DNA of 19,412 bases, taken from Eikenella halliae. GTDB taxonomy: Bacteria > Pseudomonadota > Gammaproteobacteria > Burkholderiales > Neisseriaceae. Numbering within the stretch: the stretch's first letter is position 1; every line of letters begins with the position of its first letter. The DNA is taken from positions 1-19,412 of the forward strand of contig NZ_LXSQ01000005.1 in NCBI RefSeq assembly GCF_001648475.1, in the 5' to 3' direction. Of the stretch, positions 6,019-13,473 are shown one piece after another. The notes beneath the pieces were generated by a model that saw nothing but the letters and a program-made list of their open reading frames with translations, had not been told where the DNA came from and did no database searches. Both the position numbers and the translations under genes were made by a program.

Positions 6019-7248
6019 ATGTATTACCCACGTCACCTGCAATCCGTCCTGCAAAAGCTGTCCGCCCAATTTCCCGCCGTGTTGCTGACCGGTGCGCGGC
6101 AGGTCGGTAAATCTACGCTGCTTCAGCACATTGCGCCCGAATACGGATACCTTACCTTAGACGATCCCTTGCTACTCGACCAAGCCGAAAACGAGCCGCA
6201 ACTGTTTTTATTGAACCACACGCCGCCGCTGATTGTGGACGAAGTCCAATATGCCCCCGAGCTGTTCCCCCTGCTGAAAATGGATATAGACCGGCGCAAG
6301 CAGAACGGCCTGTACCTGCTGTCCGGTTCTCAGGCTTTTGAGTTGATGCAAAATGTCAGCGAAAGCCTGGCCGGGCGCATTGCGGTATTGAAATTAAACG
6401 GATTGTCGTGGCGCGAAATGCGCGGCGATGATTTTCAGACGGCCTTTGTGCCGGACGAAGGCTATTTGGCTGACCGGAAACCGGTATTCAGTTTGCCCGA
6501 ACACGAAAATATCTGGCAGATTATCCACCGCGGCGATATGCCGCGCTTATACGAGCAACCCGCAACCGACTGGCAGGTTTACTATGCCTCGTATGTCGCC
6601 ACCTATATCGAACGCGACGTGCGCCAATTGGTCAATGTAGGCAGCAGCGGCGATTTCACTCGGTTCATGATTGCTATTGCCGCCCGCAGCGGGGAATTAT
6701 TGAATTACAGCAGCGTGGCCCAGGAAATCGGCGTATCGGTGGATACTGTCAAGCGTTGGCTCACCGTGCTGCAAACATCGGGCATCGTCTATCTGCTGCA
6801 ACCCTATGGCAACAACCACCTTAAACGCGCCATCAAAACCCCGAAAGTCTATATGCTGAACACCGGCCTGATGGCCTACCTGACCAAATGGCTGACGCCG
6901 GAAACCATTCAAAACGGAGCCAAGAGCGGGCAGTTTTTTGAAACTTTTGTCGTGGGCGAAATCATCAAATCCTTCCACAACCAAGGCCAAGAACCGCCGA
7001 TTTATTTTTACCGCGACACCAATCAAAAAGAAATCGACCTACTGATCGAACACCAGCAGATGCTGTACCCCGTTGAAATCAAAGCCACCGCCAATCCCAA
7101 TAAAAAAATGGCCGCCGCTTTCAACCTGCTGCGCAACACGTTGCCGGCAAACGAATTGGGCATCGCCCACGGCACGATCATCAACCAGTACCCGCAAAAA
7201 ATCTGGTTGGCGGAGAATTTGGTTGCCGTGCCTGCGGCCTATGTTTGA
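6019..7248 (+). CDS. AAA_14 / DUF4143 family ATPase (409 aa)
   Basis: The N-terminal half is an AAA_14 P-loop ATPase: Walker A GARQVGKST at residues 25-33, Walker B LIVDEVQ at 71-77 and a sensor-like LLSGSQ at 100-105. The second half is the DUF4143 region: YIERDVRQLVNVGS, a helix-turn-helix-like stretch (NYSSVAQEIGVSVDTVKRWL) and KVYMLNTGL. Near the end, KEIDLLIEHQQMLYPVEIKA resembles the D...ExK core of PD-(D/E)XK nucleases, as is common in this family. Length matches the usual 380-420 residues. These proteins are widespread, standalone and of unclear role. The ATG at 6019 is the first in frame and gives the standard 'YYPRHL' beginning. An exact Neisseria-type uptake sequence (TTCAGACGGCCT, 6434-6445) lies inside the gene, unlike the Eikenella dialect around it, suggesting transfer. 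Confidence 0.92.
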   Translation: MYYPRHLQSVLQKLSAQFPAVLLTGARQVGKSTLLQHIAPEYGYLTLDDPLLLDQAENEPQLFLLNHTPPLIVDEVQYAPELFPLLKMDIDRRKQNGLYLLSGSQAFELMQNVSESLAGRIAVLKLNGLSWREMRGDDFQTAFVPDEGYLADRKPVFSLPEHENIWQIIHRGDMPRLYEQPATDWQVYYASYVATYIERDVRQLVNVGSSGDFTRFMIAIAARSGELLNYSSVAQEIGVSVDTVKRWLTVLQTSGIVYLLQPYGNNHLKRAIKTPKVYMLNTGLMAYLTKWLTPETIQNGAKSGQFFETFVVGEIIKSFHNQGQEPPIYFYRDTNQKEIDLLIEHQQMLYPVEIKATANPNKKMAAAFNLLRNTLPANELGIAHGTIINQYPQKIWLAENLVAVPAAYV

Positions 7249-7259
7249 GGCTACCTGAA
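7248..7259 (+). repeat. Single Eikenella-type uptake sequence
   Basis: Exact AGGCTACCTGAA. Its first base is the last base of the ATPase stop codon. It lies between two convergent genes and has no paired copy. Confidence 0.85.
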
Positions 7260-7271
7260 ACTATTTTCGAG

Positions 7272-8684
7272 CTAACGCTTTATCCTTCTTTTTACGACAC
7301 CCTCGGCGGAGACTTCCTCATTTTCTGTTGTTGAGCCGATGAAATAATCTTGGTCATAGCGGTAAAACAGTTCGTCCAGAATCCGCATCGGGTTGGTCAT
7401 GCGGTCATCTCGCAGGTGTAACAGATCCCGTTCGCGCAGGACGTACAGCTCATGCCCTTTGGCCATGCGGAAATATTGCCATAAACTCATTACCTGCAAA
7501 GGCGGCAGGCCATCATCTGCGGCATCACTGACATACAGCCCGTACAGCTGCAACAGGGTGGTCAAGGCCATCATCGCTTTATTATTGTCCGAACCGGAAT
7601 ATTGTCTCCATTGTGCTAGCTTAGCTTTGGCAATTCGCGGAATGACGCGCACATACTCGATGTTTTTTTCGGGGTGTGCGGTGGTTTTGGGTGCCAGTGC
7701 TTCAGGCAAACCGGATCCGGGCAATACTGTCTGCCAAGCTTCACCCCAAACCGGTTTTTGTTTCGCCTGCGCGTATTCTTCCAGCCGGATATATATTTCT
7801 ATAGCCATGCGGACGGCTTCTTCAAATGAATAATCCCAAGTCCGTTCATCAGTTTGCACGGCTATGCCCGCAGCGGGATCGTATTGCTGTAGTCGTTCTG
7901 TTGCTTCCAGTTGGCAGGCACTTGCCCACATGTTTACCACGCGGTACAAAGTTAGGGGTAGCCGTAAGGCCAAATCTTCCCATTCTTCAGTTTCTTCTGC
8001 TGTATTTTCAGGTAGCCCGACCGGATAAAACACGGCGGGGAAAAAACGTCCTCCGTATGCAGGCTGGCTGAAAACAACTTGCGGCCTGTTGCCCAAACAT
8101 AATTCGATCTTGCCCAGCTGTGATTCTGGTGCTGCCAGGATCTTGAAAGCGTCTGCTATTTCCTGCCCATCAAGATCGTAGAACACAAAGCCGGCATGCT
8201 GCAAAAATAACACGATCGCAAAATTGATAAACACACTGGAACTGACATTGTAGCCGCTCATGCGCCGCCAGCAGGTTAATGCCGCCCCCACTTCCTGCTT
8301 CAAGTTTCCATTGGAAAAACGGCAGGTAAAACGGAAACTGTTCCAGCCGTTGATGACGGGGGCATCTATAAAATTAAATGTGTTGTCATAAAATTGGTAC
8401 TGTTCAGCCGTTTTGGCGATGGCAGCCTCCACGGCCCAGGTGACGCAGTCGTTCATGGTAATGACCAAGCCATCTGAATTGTATACGCCAAGCAGATCGG
8501 CCGCCTTCTGCAGGCAGACCCTCAGGATCTCGTTTAACAGGATCTGCTCACTCCACTCTTCCTCCATGGTGGCAGCCGCCTTCTCGGCCTTCGCTGCCTT
8601 GCGCATTTTTCGGGCAGACCAAGCTGCCAAATGCGCTGAGTCAAATACAACTAATTCTTTCTCTGATTCTTTTTGTTCAATCAT
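7272..8684 (-). CDS. Hypothetical protein of 470 aa, divergent from the AAA+ gene
   Basis: I do not recognise this protein. It starts at the ATG of 8684 (MIEQKESEKELVVFDSAHLA) and runs to 7272. Residues about 20-45 are a Lys/Ala/Glu-rich helix (SARKMRKAAKAEKAA), which may be coiled. The body is a mix of helices and strands with many Trp, Phe and Tyr residues, such as NVSSSVFINFAIVLFLQHAG and LWQYFRMAKGHELYVLRERD. No signal peptide, nucleotide-binding or nuclease motif is seen, and the hydrophobic stretches look like a protein core, not membrane helices. An uptake-like word with one changed base lies inside it at 8007-8018. It is transcribed away from the AAA+ gene at 8894 from a shared 209-base region, so the two probably form one module: ATPase plus effector or adaptor. 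Its function is open. Confidence 0.75.
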   Translation of the reverse strand: MIEQKESEKELVVFDSAHLAAWSARKMRKAAKAEKAAATMEEEWSEQILLNEILRVCLQKAADLLGVYNSDGLVITMNDCVTWAVEAAIAKTAEQYQFYDNTFNFIDAPVINGWNSFRFTCRFSNGNLKQEVGAALTCWRRMSGYNVSSSVFINFAIVLFLQHAGFVFYDLDGQEIADAFKILAAPESQLGKIELCLGNRPQVVFSQPAYGGRFFPAVFYPVGLPENTAEETEEWEDLALRLPLTLYRVVNMWASACQLEATERLQQYDPAAGIAVQTDERTWDYSFEEAVRMAIEIYIRLEEYAQAKQKPVWGEAWQTVLPGSGLPEALAPKTTAHPEKNIEYVRVIPRIAKAKLAQWRQYSGSDNNKAMMALTTLLQLYGLYVSDAADDGLPPLQVMSLWQYFRMAKGHELYVLRERDLLHLRDDRMTNPMRILDELFYRYDQDYFIGSTTENEEVSAEGVVKRRIKR

Positions 8685-8715
8685 TTTCCAAGAGTCATCT
8701 ACGGATAACAGAACT

Positions 8716-8771
8716 GATTCTACTGTAAGTATCTGTACTAAACAAAATCATCTAATAGGATTTGTAGAATC
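8716..8771. promoter_or_regulatory. Inverted repeat over the divergent promoter, possible operator
   Basis: GATTCTAC (8716-8723) and GTAGAATC (8764-8771) are exact complements 40 bases apart. The first covers the -10 element of the minus-strand promoter. A regulator bound to both could control this gene, and perhaps the divergent one. Confidence 0.35.
8717..8745 (-). promoter_or_regulatory. Sigma-70-like promoter for the 470-aa gene
   Basis: On the minus strand, TTGTTT (8740-8745) and TAGAAT (8717-8722) are separated by 17 bases. The -10 element lies about 35 bases before the ATG at 8684. Confidence 0.55.
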
Positions 8772-8811
8772 CCACCAATAATACTCATAAATTAAACTTG
8801 AAAAACATTAA

Positions 8812-8840
8812 TTGACAAACTAAAGCATTTTTGATATTTT
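8812..8840 (+). promoter_or_regulatory. Sigma-70-like promoter for the AAA+ gene
   Basis: TTGACA (8812-8817) and TATTTT (8835-8840) are separated by 17 bases. The -35 element is a perfect consensus. The ATG at 8894 follows after a leader of about 45 bases that ends in AAGGAG. Confidence 0.65.
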
Positions 8841-8893
8841 CTCTACAGGTAATTCTTAGATAAACTTATTTACAGATTATTCAAGGAGCCACC

Positions 8894-10048
8894 ATGGCCT
8901 TCTCTAACGATATCCGGGTTGACGCCATTGTGGCCACCCATGAAGAAATGCAGGAGATGTTTGCACCAGCTGAATCGAATGCATTGAATCATCATGGTTC
9001 TGATGGTTCTGGTCGGAGCAACCGCCGAGGAATCGAAGATCAGCCAGCTGATCCCTTTCCAACAATCTGCTTGGTGGATGAGGAGCAACAACCGTCTCTG
9101 CGGCAGTTGATCACGCGATGTGGCCAACAAAAGGGCGTCTTTGCCCATAAAGCCATGTTGCAAAAATTGGTAAAGCCCAAGAAGTTGGTTTTATTTAAAA
9201 ATATTGAGTATGTACTGGCGAAATTGAATTCGTTGGCACAGAAAATGCCGAATTTCAAAGAAGTGATTTTGGATGTGCAGGCACAAGTCGTGCTGCAGGG
9301 AAGGATAGGGCAAGCCTTGGCCTGCCAGCCGATGATATTGGTTGGCGATCCGGGAACGGGCAAAAGTCATTTTGTCAGCGAGTTGGCTGTGGCTTTGGGT
9401 TTGCCCCTCTTCGAGAAATCGTTTGAAAACGTGACCACCGGTGCGGCCTTAAGCGGGACGAGCAGCAAATGGGCCAACGGCGCACCAGGTGCGGTGGTGC
9501 AGAGAATGTCGGATAGCGATACCGCCAATCTCCTGTTTTTTATTGATGAAATCGAAAAAGCTGTGAAAGACGAGCGCTATCCTTCCCCTTTAAATGTACT
9601 GCACTCGCTGTGGGAATCGGAAACTGCCCGAAAATTTCACGATGATTTCCTAGAACTGCCGATTAATGCTGCTTATATCAACTGGATTGCGGCGGCAAAC
9701 AGTTTGAACCGCATTCCGGCCAGTATCCTGTCTCGGGCAACCGTCTATCACATCGCATTGCCGACAACGGAACAAATGCACCGGATGATTGATGGTTTTT
9801 ATGCCTCCTACCGTGCCGAATACCGGATGGAACATTGCACCCCGGCTAAATTGAATGACGAAGTGGTTCGTGCTTTGGCAAAGGAGTCGCCACGTGATGC
9901 CAAAAAAAGGCTGGGCCTGGCTCTGGCTCGGGCGTTTTTGGCGAATAGTCAATATGCCGAAATTAGGTTACATCATCTGCCGTTGCTATATGGCAATGTG
10001 TCACAGACAGAGGATGAATGCGTATCCATTACCGGCCTGCTCCATTAA
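8894..10048 (+). CDS. AAA+ ATPase (384 aa)
   Basis: The AAA+ core is clear: Walker A GDPGTGKSH at residues 151-159, Walker B LLFFIDEIEK at 213-222, a sensor-1 asparagine in WIAAANS (about 269), an arginine finger in SRATVYH (R281) and a possible sensor-2 arginine in SPRDAKKR. The ATPase domain looks most like those of Lon-type AAA proteins, but the protein ends without a protease domain. The first 100 residues have no recognised fold; residues 27-55 are polar and probably flexible. The start is well supported: ATG at 8894, five bases after AAGGAG, and a good promoter. It most likely remodels a partner protein using ATP. It diverges from the unknown 470-residue gene and converges on an XRE regulator with seven bases between stops, which suggests one mobile or defence-type module. 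The function itself is inference. Confidence 0.88.
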   Translation: MAFSNDIRVDAIVATHEEMQEMFAPAESNALNHHGSDGSGRSNRRGIEDQPADPFPTICLVDEEQQPSLRQLITRCGQQKGVFAHKAMLQKLVKPKKLVLFKNIEYVLAKLNSLAQKMPNFKEVILDVQAQVVLQGRIGQALACQPMILVGDPGTGKSHFVSELAVALGLPLFEKSFENVTTGAALSGTSSKWANGAPGAVVQRMSDSDTANLLFFIDEIEKAVKDERYPSPLNVLHSLWESETARKFHDDFLELPINAAYINWIAAANSLNRIPASILSRATVYHIALPTTEQMHRMIDGFYASYRAEYRMEHCTPAKLNDEVVRALAKESPRDAKKRLGLALARAFLANSQYAEIRLHHLPLLYGNVSQTEDECVSITGLLH

Positions 10049-10055
10049 GGAGGCG

Positions 10056-10349
10056 CTACATCATCATAGGCGGGTGTTGCTCTTCCAGTTTGGCACAGAA
10101 CTCTTCCAGTACAAGGCTGGGGTTCAGCTCCAGTGCTTGGCAGTATCTCACAAACTCGGCAATGTCTAAGCGCCGCTCACCCGTTTCAACCTTCCCGATA
10201 AACGACAAAATGACCCCCATGCGTTCTGCCAACATTTTTTGGGTCAAATTCAGCTCCAAACGGCGGCCGACTAAGGTTTGCCGCAGCCATGCCATTTCGG
10301 GGGAATAAAGGGAGGGACGCATTCTTTTCATAGGAAAATCATAGTGCAT
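10056..10349 (-). CDS. XRE-family helix-turn-helix regulator (97 aa)
   Basis: Residues about 25-75 form a Cro/CI-type helix-turn-helix domain: LRQTLVGRRLELNLTQKMLA, then ERMGVILSFIGKVETGERRL and a conserved-looking ALELNPSLVL. This is a DNA-binding protein, probably a dimeric repressor. The ATG at 10349 and an in-frame ATG at 10331 are both possible; the second gives MKRMRPSLYSPEM. Neither has a strong ribosome-binding site. A perfect 14-base palindrome lies just upstream at 10360-10373, a likely site for self-repression. The gene converges on the AAA+ ATPase gene and may regulate that module. No toxin gene is next to it, so a classical toxin-antitoxin pair is less likely. Confidence 0.85.
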   Translation of the reverse strand: MHYDFPMKRMRPSLYSPEMAWLRQTLVGRRLELNLTQKMLAERMGVILSFIGKVETGERRLDIAEFVRYCQALELNPSLVLEEFCAKLEEQHPPMMM

Positions 10350-10359
10350 TGCTCAATAT

Positions 10360-10373
10360 TCCCAAATTTGGGA
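10360..10373. promoter_or_regulatory. Palindromic operator candidate for the XRE regulator
   Basis: TCCCAAATTTGGGA is a perfect 14-base palindrome, 10 bases before the ATG at 10349 as read on the minus strand. Half-sites of this length and position are typical of autoregulated XRE repressors. Confidence 0.6.
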
Positions 10374-10470
10374 TAATAGGATAATGCAGGTTGTTAACCT
10401 ATAACTTTGAACTTGAGCCTACCCTTCAGGCTATCTGATAACTGTTTGATTTTTTACGGGAGAGCGTTTG

Positions 10471-10839
10471 ATGAAGAAGTCGATATGCCTATTACCTTTA
10501 GTGAGCTTGTTGACCGCGTGCGGTGGCGAGCCGAGCAATAGCGACATTAAAAGAGCGCTGGCGAAAACCTTGGCTGCACAGATGAATATTTATTCGACGG
10601 CAGATCAGATGACGGGCGGTGACACCAATCTATCCGAAATCGCGGAAAAGATACAAAGCAACCTGTCTGTCAGCAAAGCAGGAAGCTGCGCGAAGGCCGA
10701 TACGGAAGGGAAGCGCTTTGAGTGCCCGATCAGCTACGAAATCGGCGAATATGAAATCAACGGGATGAAAGTACCTGCCAATACCGGTTCGATTACCATT
10801 GTGCTGGTTCGCACCGATTCAGGCTGGACAGCATATTAA
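10471..10839 (+). CDS. Small lipoprotein, unknown function (122 aa)
   Basis: The start chosen is the ATG at 10471, six bases after GGGAGAG; a TTG one codon earlier is also in frame. The protein begins MKKSICLLPLVSLLTAC, a lipoprotein signal with a clear lipobox (LTAC, cysteine 17), so it should be lipid-anchored in the envelope after SPII cleavage. The mature part has two more cysteines (SCAKADTEGKRFECPISYE) that could form a disulfide, and a beta-rich end GSITIVLVRTDSGWTAY. This plan resembles small neisserial envelope lipoproteins, but no named family is recognised. The TM2-domain gene follows 50 bases later. Confidence 0.8.
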   Translation: MKKSICLLPLVSLLTACGGEPSNSDIKRALAKTLAAQMNIYSTADQMTGGDTNLSEIAEKIQSNLSVSKAGSCAKADTEGKRFECPISYEIGEYEINGMKVPANTGSITIVLVRTDSGWTAY

Positions 10840-10889
10840 ACACTGCCAACTGTTTTTTTCTTTTTAACTTTCCCATAAGGAGCATGGTC

Positions 10890-11195
10890 ATGACGACTGA
10901 AAACCAAAACAATACCTCCATCACAAACACATCCAACACCGGCAACGGCATCAGCAAACGCTTGGTGGCGGCCTTGTTGGCCATATTTTTGGGCTGTTTG
11001 GGCGTACATAAATTTTATTTGGGCATCAACAAAGTAGGTTTGATTTATCTGCTGGTTAGCATACTGGGATCTTTTTTGTTAATCCCAATACTCGTGATCA
11101 GCGTGTTAAGCCTGATTGACGGCATCAAATACCTGATGTGCAGCGATGAAGAGTTTGAGCGTGTGTACGTACAGGGTAAAAAGGCTTGGTTTTAA
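10890..11195 (+). CDS. TM2-domain membrane protein (101 aa)
   Basis: The ATG at 10890 is chosen because AAGGAG (10877-10882) is seven bases before it; the ATG at 10884 is too close. An Asn/Thr-rich N-terminal tail (about 25 residues) is followed by the TM2 domain: a first helix VAALLAIFLGCLGVHKFYLG, the short turn INKVG and a second helix LIYLLVSILGSFLLIPILVI, then LIDGIKYLM. The GVHKFYLG and 'DGIKYL' motifs are typical of this family. TM2 proteins are small inner-membrane proteins of unclear function. An uptake-sequence hairpin ends the unit. Confidence 0.88.
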   Translation: MTTENQNNTSITNTSNTGNGISKRLVAALLAIFLGCLGVHKFYLGINKVGLIYLLVSILGSFLLIPILVISVLSLIDGIKYLMCSDEEFERVYVQGKKAWF

Positions 11196-11212
11196 GTCCT
11201 CATCTTGATATT

Positions 11213-11243
11213 AAGGCTACCTGAAAATTATGAGGTAGCCTGA
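11213..11243. terminator. Imperfect Eikenella uptake-sequence hairpin
   Basis: AGGCTACCTGAA (11214-11225) is exact; the facing copy TGAGGTAGCCT (11231-11241) lacks a perfect match at its outer end. It lies 18 bases after the TM2 gene. Confidence 0.6.
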
Positions 11244-11281
11244 GAAGCTCTTTCCCACCTATATTAATTAGAGAGAAAATC

Positions 11282-11851
11282 ATGAAACGTAACCCCTTAT
11301 TGACTGTGAGCGCATGCAGCTTATTGCTGGCTGCCTGTACCGCCGCAGATATAGATAACTTTTTTATGGGCATGGGTGGTGCACTGAGTACCAACAACGG
11401 TAGTACGGCCTCACAATGCGCCAAATCCGATTTGAATATAAAGCTGGGCCGGCCAAGTTGGCGGTATGTAGGCCGTTTTGTAGGCGGTTCGGCGGGGGTA
11501 GATAAAAGTTATGATGCTAACTCTATACGTATTGTCGATAATAATCCTAATATCATAGCGGTTAGAATGAAAGATCAATATGTAGTACCGGTAAACAGTA
11601 GCTCGGGAACTAAGATAGATAGAGAAGAATATATTGACGTATATTATTGTAAAGAAAGGAGTTATGAGGTTGTTCGTCAGAGGAGTTTTTATAGAAATAG
11701 ATTAGTAAGCACACGTAATGCAGGTACTAAAATCAATAATTCGGATTTACGCAGCCCTTATTGGGGATACTCAAACAACCCCAGTTGCGGGGCCCGGATG
11801 AGATATGGAGCGATTACTGAAAAAATGCTTCATATACTCTGTGACAGTTGA
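11282..11851 (+). CDS. Lipoprotein, possibly surface-adhesin E-like (189 aa)
   Basis: The ATG at 11282 is preceded by GAGAGAAAA. The protein starts MKRNPLLTVSACSLLLAAC, a lipoprotein signal with lipobox LAAC (cysteine 19). The mature part reads SWRYVGRFVGGSAGVDKSYD, then SIRIVDNNPNIIAVRMKDQY and EEYIDVYYCKERSYEVVRQR. The order 'W-yvG, Y/D-SI, V-MKDQY, YYC---Y' and a C-terminal cysteine pair resemble the Adhesin_E / CNP1-like small lipoproteins. That match is by pattern only. The middle of the gene (about 11500-11720) is markedly AT-richer than its ends, which could mean a recombined segment. Confidence 0.72.
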   Translation: MKRNPLLTVSACSLLLAACTAADIDNFFMGMGGALSTNNGSTASQCAKSDLNIKLGRPSWRYVGRFVGGSAGVDKSYDANSIRIVDNNPNIIAVRMKDQYVVPVNSSSGTKIDREEYIDVYYCKERSYEVVRQRSFYRNRLVSTRNAGTKINNSDLRSPYWGYSNNPSCGARMRYGAITEKMLHILCDS

Positions 11852-11915
11852 GTTTACTTTTATTCTTCAGGTAGTGGCCAATTTCTACTACACCTCATTC
11901 AAATGGAGCCCAATT

Positions 11916-12398
11916 ATGCAAAAAACCATCCTTTCCACCATGCTGCTCACCACCGCCTTGGCCGCTCAAGCTACGCCGCAAACCTGCGCCGTTCCGCTGC
12001 AATCACTGACTATCGAAGGATTGAAGCTCGACGAACCGGTTAGCTCCTTCCAACGCCGTTTCCCGCAAGCCCGCCGACATGCCAGCAATTCGCAATCCGG
12101 GCAGTTTGACGCCGAGCCCGGGCAGCTCCGCCTCTCGCCCGATGTACAATCTGTGGCATATATCAACTATGCACGCGGTCAAATCAGCGCCTTCTCGCTC
12201 GTTTATGACGATCTCGAAACATCTGTTGCCGGTCTTGCCCGTGCATGGACGGGGCGTTATGGTTTACCCAAAACAGGTTGGCAAAGAGGTCGGCAGCAAT
12301 ATGTTTACCGCTGTCGCGATTACCAACTGACGATTAAACAGGATTTCGGCATGGGGCGTGGTACAATGGGCGCGACATTAACGCTACAACGCCGTTAA
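11916..12398 (+). CDS. Secreted hypothetical protein (160 aa)
   Basis: The frame is open from 11805, but the ATG at 11916 is chosen because GGAG lies seven bases before it and a signal peptide starts there (MQKTILSTMLLTTALAAQA, probable cleavage before TPQTC). The mature protein is about 140 residues with two cysteines, one early (QTCAVP) and one late (YVYRCRDYQ). Its sequence SVAYINYARGQISAFSLVYD and 'RAWTGRYGLPKTGW' resembles small periplasmic proteins of about this size in Neisseriaceae, but I cannot name a family. A strong terminator follows at 12424. Confidence 0.72.
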   Translation: MQKTILSTMLLTTALAAQATPQTCAVPLQSLTIEGLKLDEPVSSFQRRFPQARRHASNSQSGQFDAEPGQLRLSPDVQSVAYINYARGQISAFSLVYDDLETSVAGLARAWTGRYGLPKTGWQRGRQQYVYRCRDYQLTIKQDFGMGRGTMGATLTLQRR

Positions 12399-12423
12399 GC
12401 TTTATCGTCAGCTACACAGAATT

Positions 12424-12450
12424 CCGCTTCCTATATGGAAGCGGATTTTT
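12424..12450 (+). terminator. Rho-independent terminator
   Basis: CCGCTTCC (12424-12431), loop TATAT and GGAAGCGG (12437-12444) make a perfect 8-bp stem followed by ATTTTTT. An uptake-like word with one changed base (TTCAGGTAACCT) follows it. Confidence 0.88.
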
Positions 12451-12525
12451 TCAGGTAACCTGTATGGGCTGCCATACCTGCGGTTATTTAAAAATCACGC
12501 CATATCGATACTCAAGGAGGGAACT

Positions 12526-13362
12526 ATGCCCGACATCCCTGCCAACCCCATCTCATCTGAACGTTCCCACGACTGCACCATATTGGCGGATTGGACCTTC
12601 ACGCGCTACCACACGCCCGGCAAATCCGAGTATGCCGTGGTGTACGGCACAGTCGCCCAAGATGGTTCGGGACGCTTTGCCGCAGGCGGCCGAATCCGCA
12701 CCTCGCCCGTTACCCAATGGTCGGCACCGCTGGCACATACGCACAACTCGGTGTATTGCCTGCCGGAAGGTGCAGGCTGCTTTTGCGACCTGCCCGCAAC
12801 CTTGCAGCCTGCCATAGACAGTTTGGGTATTGACCCTGCAGAAGCGGCCGTTATCCTGCAAAACACCTTCATGCAGCCTGCACATGCCTTGCCTGAAACC
12901 GCCTGTTTCGGCGTTCCGGTGATGCGGCCGGTAGGGCAGAGAGATTTTCCGGTCATCATGGAACATCACATCGCTGCATTACCGTTCTACCCGTTTTGGC
13001 GGGACAGCAGCATCGGTTCCGCCCAAAGTCTGATAGACGGGCAAGCCACCGTTTTTCTGCATGATTGGAACGCGTTCTGCCGCCGATTTGTCCGTACCGG
13101 TAAACACCGCTGCCAAACCAGCCACACAGGCAATCAAGCGGAAGACGGCCAATGCAGCTATTTCGGCCTGCCGATTGTGTATACGCCAGAACAGGATAAT
13201 GCCCCTGCCGTATCGGAAGCCGACATCGCCAAACTACCGTTTTACACCTATTGGCACACCGCCTGCGCTTCCGCTGTACACTCGTTGGCAGACGGCACGC
13301 ACGTTGTGCCCCTTGCCGATTGGGAAGCCTTCTGCCGACGGTTGGTATTGACCGGCAGATAG
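12526..13362 (+). CDS. Hypothetical protein with an internal duplication (278 aa)
   Basis: The ATG at 12526 follows AAGGAGGGA, a strong ribosome-binding site. No signal peptide is seen. The N-terminal part reads ILADWTFTRYHTPGKSEYAV and VYGTVAQDGSGRFAAGGRIR. The second half holds the same unit of about 65 residues twice: FGVPVMRP...LPFYPFWRD...DWNAFCRRFVRTG (about 128-192) and FGLPIVYT...LPFYTYWHT...DWEAFCRRLVLTG (about 213-277). I do not recognise the family. An exact Kingella-type uptake word lies inside the gene (12771-12782) and a pair of them follows it, so it may come from a Kingella-like donor. The gene precedes a metallophosphoesterase on the same strand, but the hairpin between them argues against one transcript. 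Confidence 0.72.
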   Translation: MPDIPANPISSERSHDCTILADWTFTRYHTPGKSEYAVVYGTVAQDGSGRFAAGGRIRTSPVTQWSAPLAHTHNSVYCLPEGAGCFCDLPATLQPAIDSLGIDPAEAAVILQNTFMQPAHALPETACFGVPVMRPVGQRDFPVIMEHHIAALPFYPFWRDSSIGSAQSLIDGQATVFLHDWNAFCRRFVRTGKHRCQTSHTGNQAEDGQCSYFGLPIVYTPEQDNAPAVSEADIAKLPFYTYWHTACASAVHSLADGTHVVPLADWEAFCRRLVLTGR

Positions 13363-13374
13363 GCAGGCAAAAAG

Positions 13375-13437
13375 TGCAGGCTGCTTTTTATCGCGCCAAC
13401 CCCATTTCAGACGGCCTCTAAAGCAGCCTGCACCTTA
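13375..13437. terminator. Nested uptake sequences of two dialects
   Basis: TGCAGGCTGCTT (13375-13386) and AAGCAGCCTGCA (13421-13432) are exact inverted copies of the Kingella-type word. Between them lies an exact Neisseria-type word, TTCAGACGGCCT (13406-13417). Each Kingella copy is followed by a T-rich run. Confidence 0.75.
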
Positions 13438-13473
13438 TTTTTCATTGTCAGATGACCAGAAACCGAGTATCCC

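Noticed and set aside
7272..8684. 470-aa protein as a membrane protein
   Set aside because: The hydrophobic stretch around VFINFAIVLFLQHAGFVFY is short and flanked by ordinary soluble sequence; there is no series of helices.
8894..10048. Full Lon protease
   Set aside because: The protein ends after the AAA+ domain; there is no serine-lysine protease domain.
10056..10349. XRE gene as the antitoxin of a toxin-antitoxin pair
   Set aside because: No small toxin-like gene lies next to it on the same strand; the neighbours are a convergent ATPase and a lipoprotein gene with its own ribosome-binding site.
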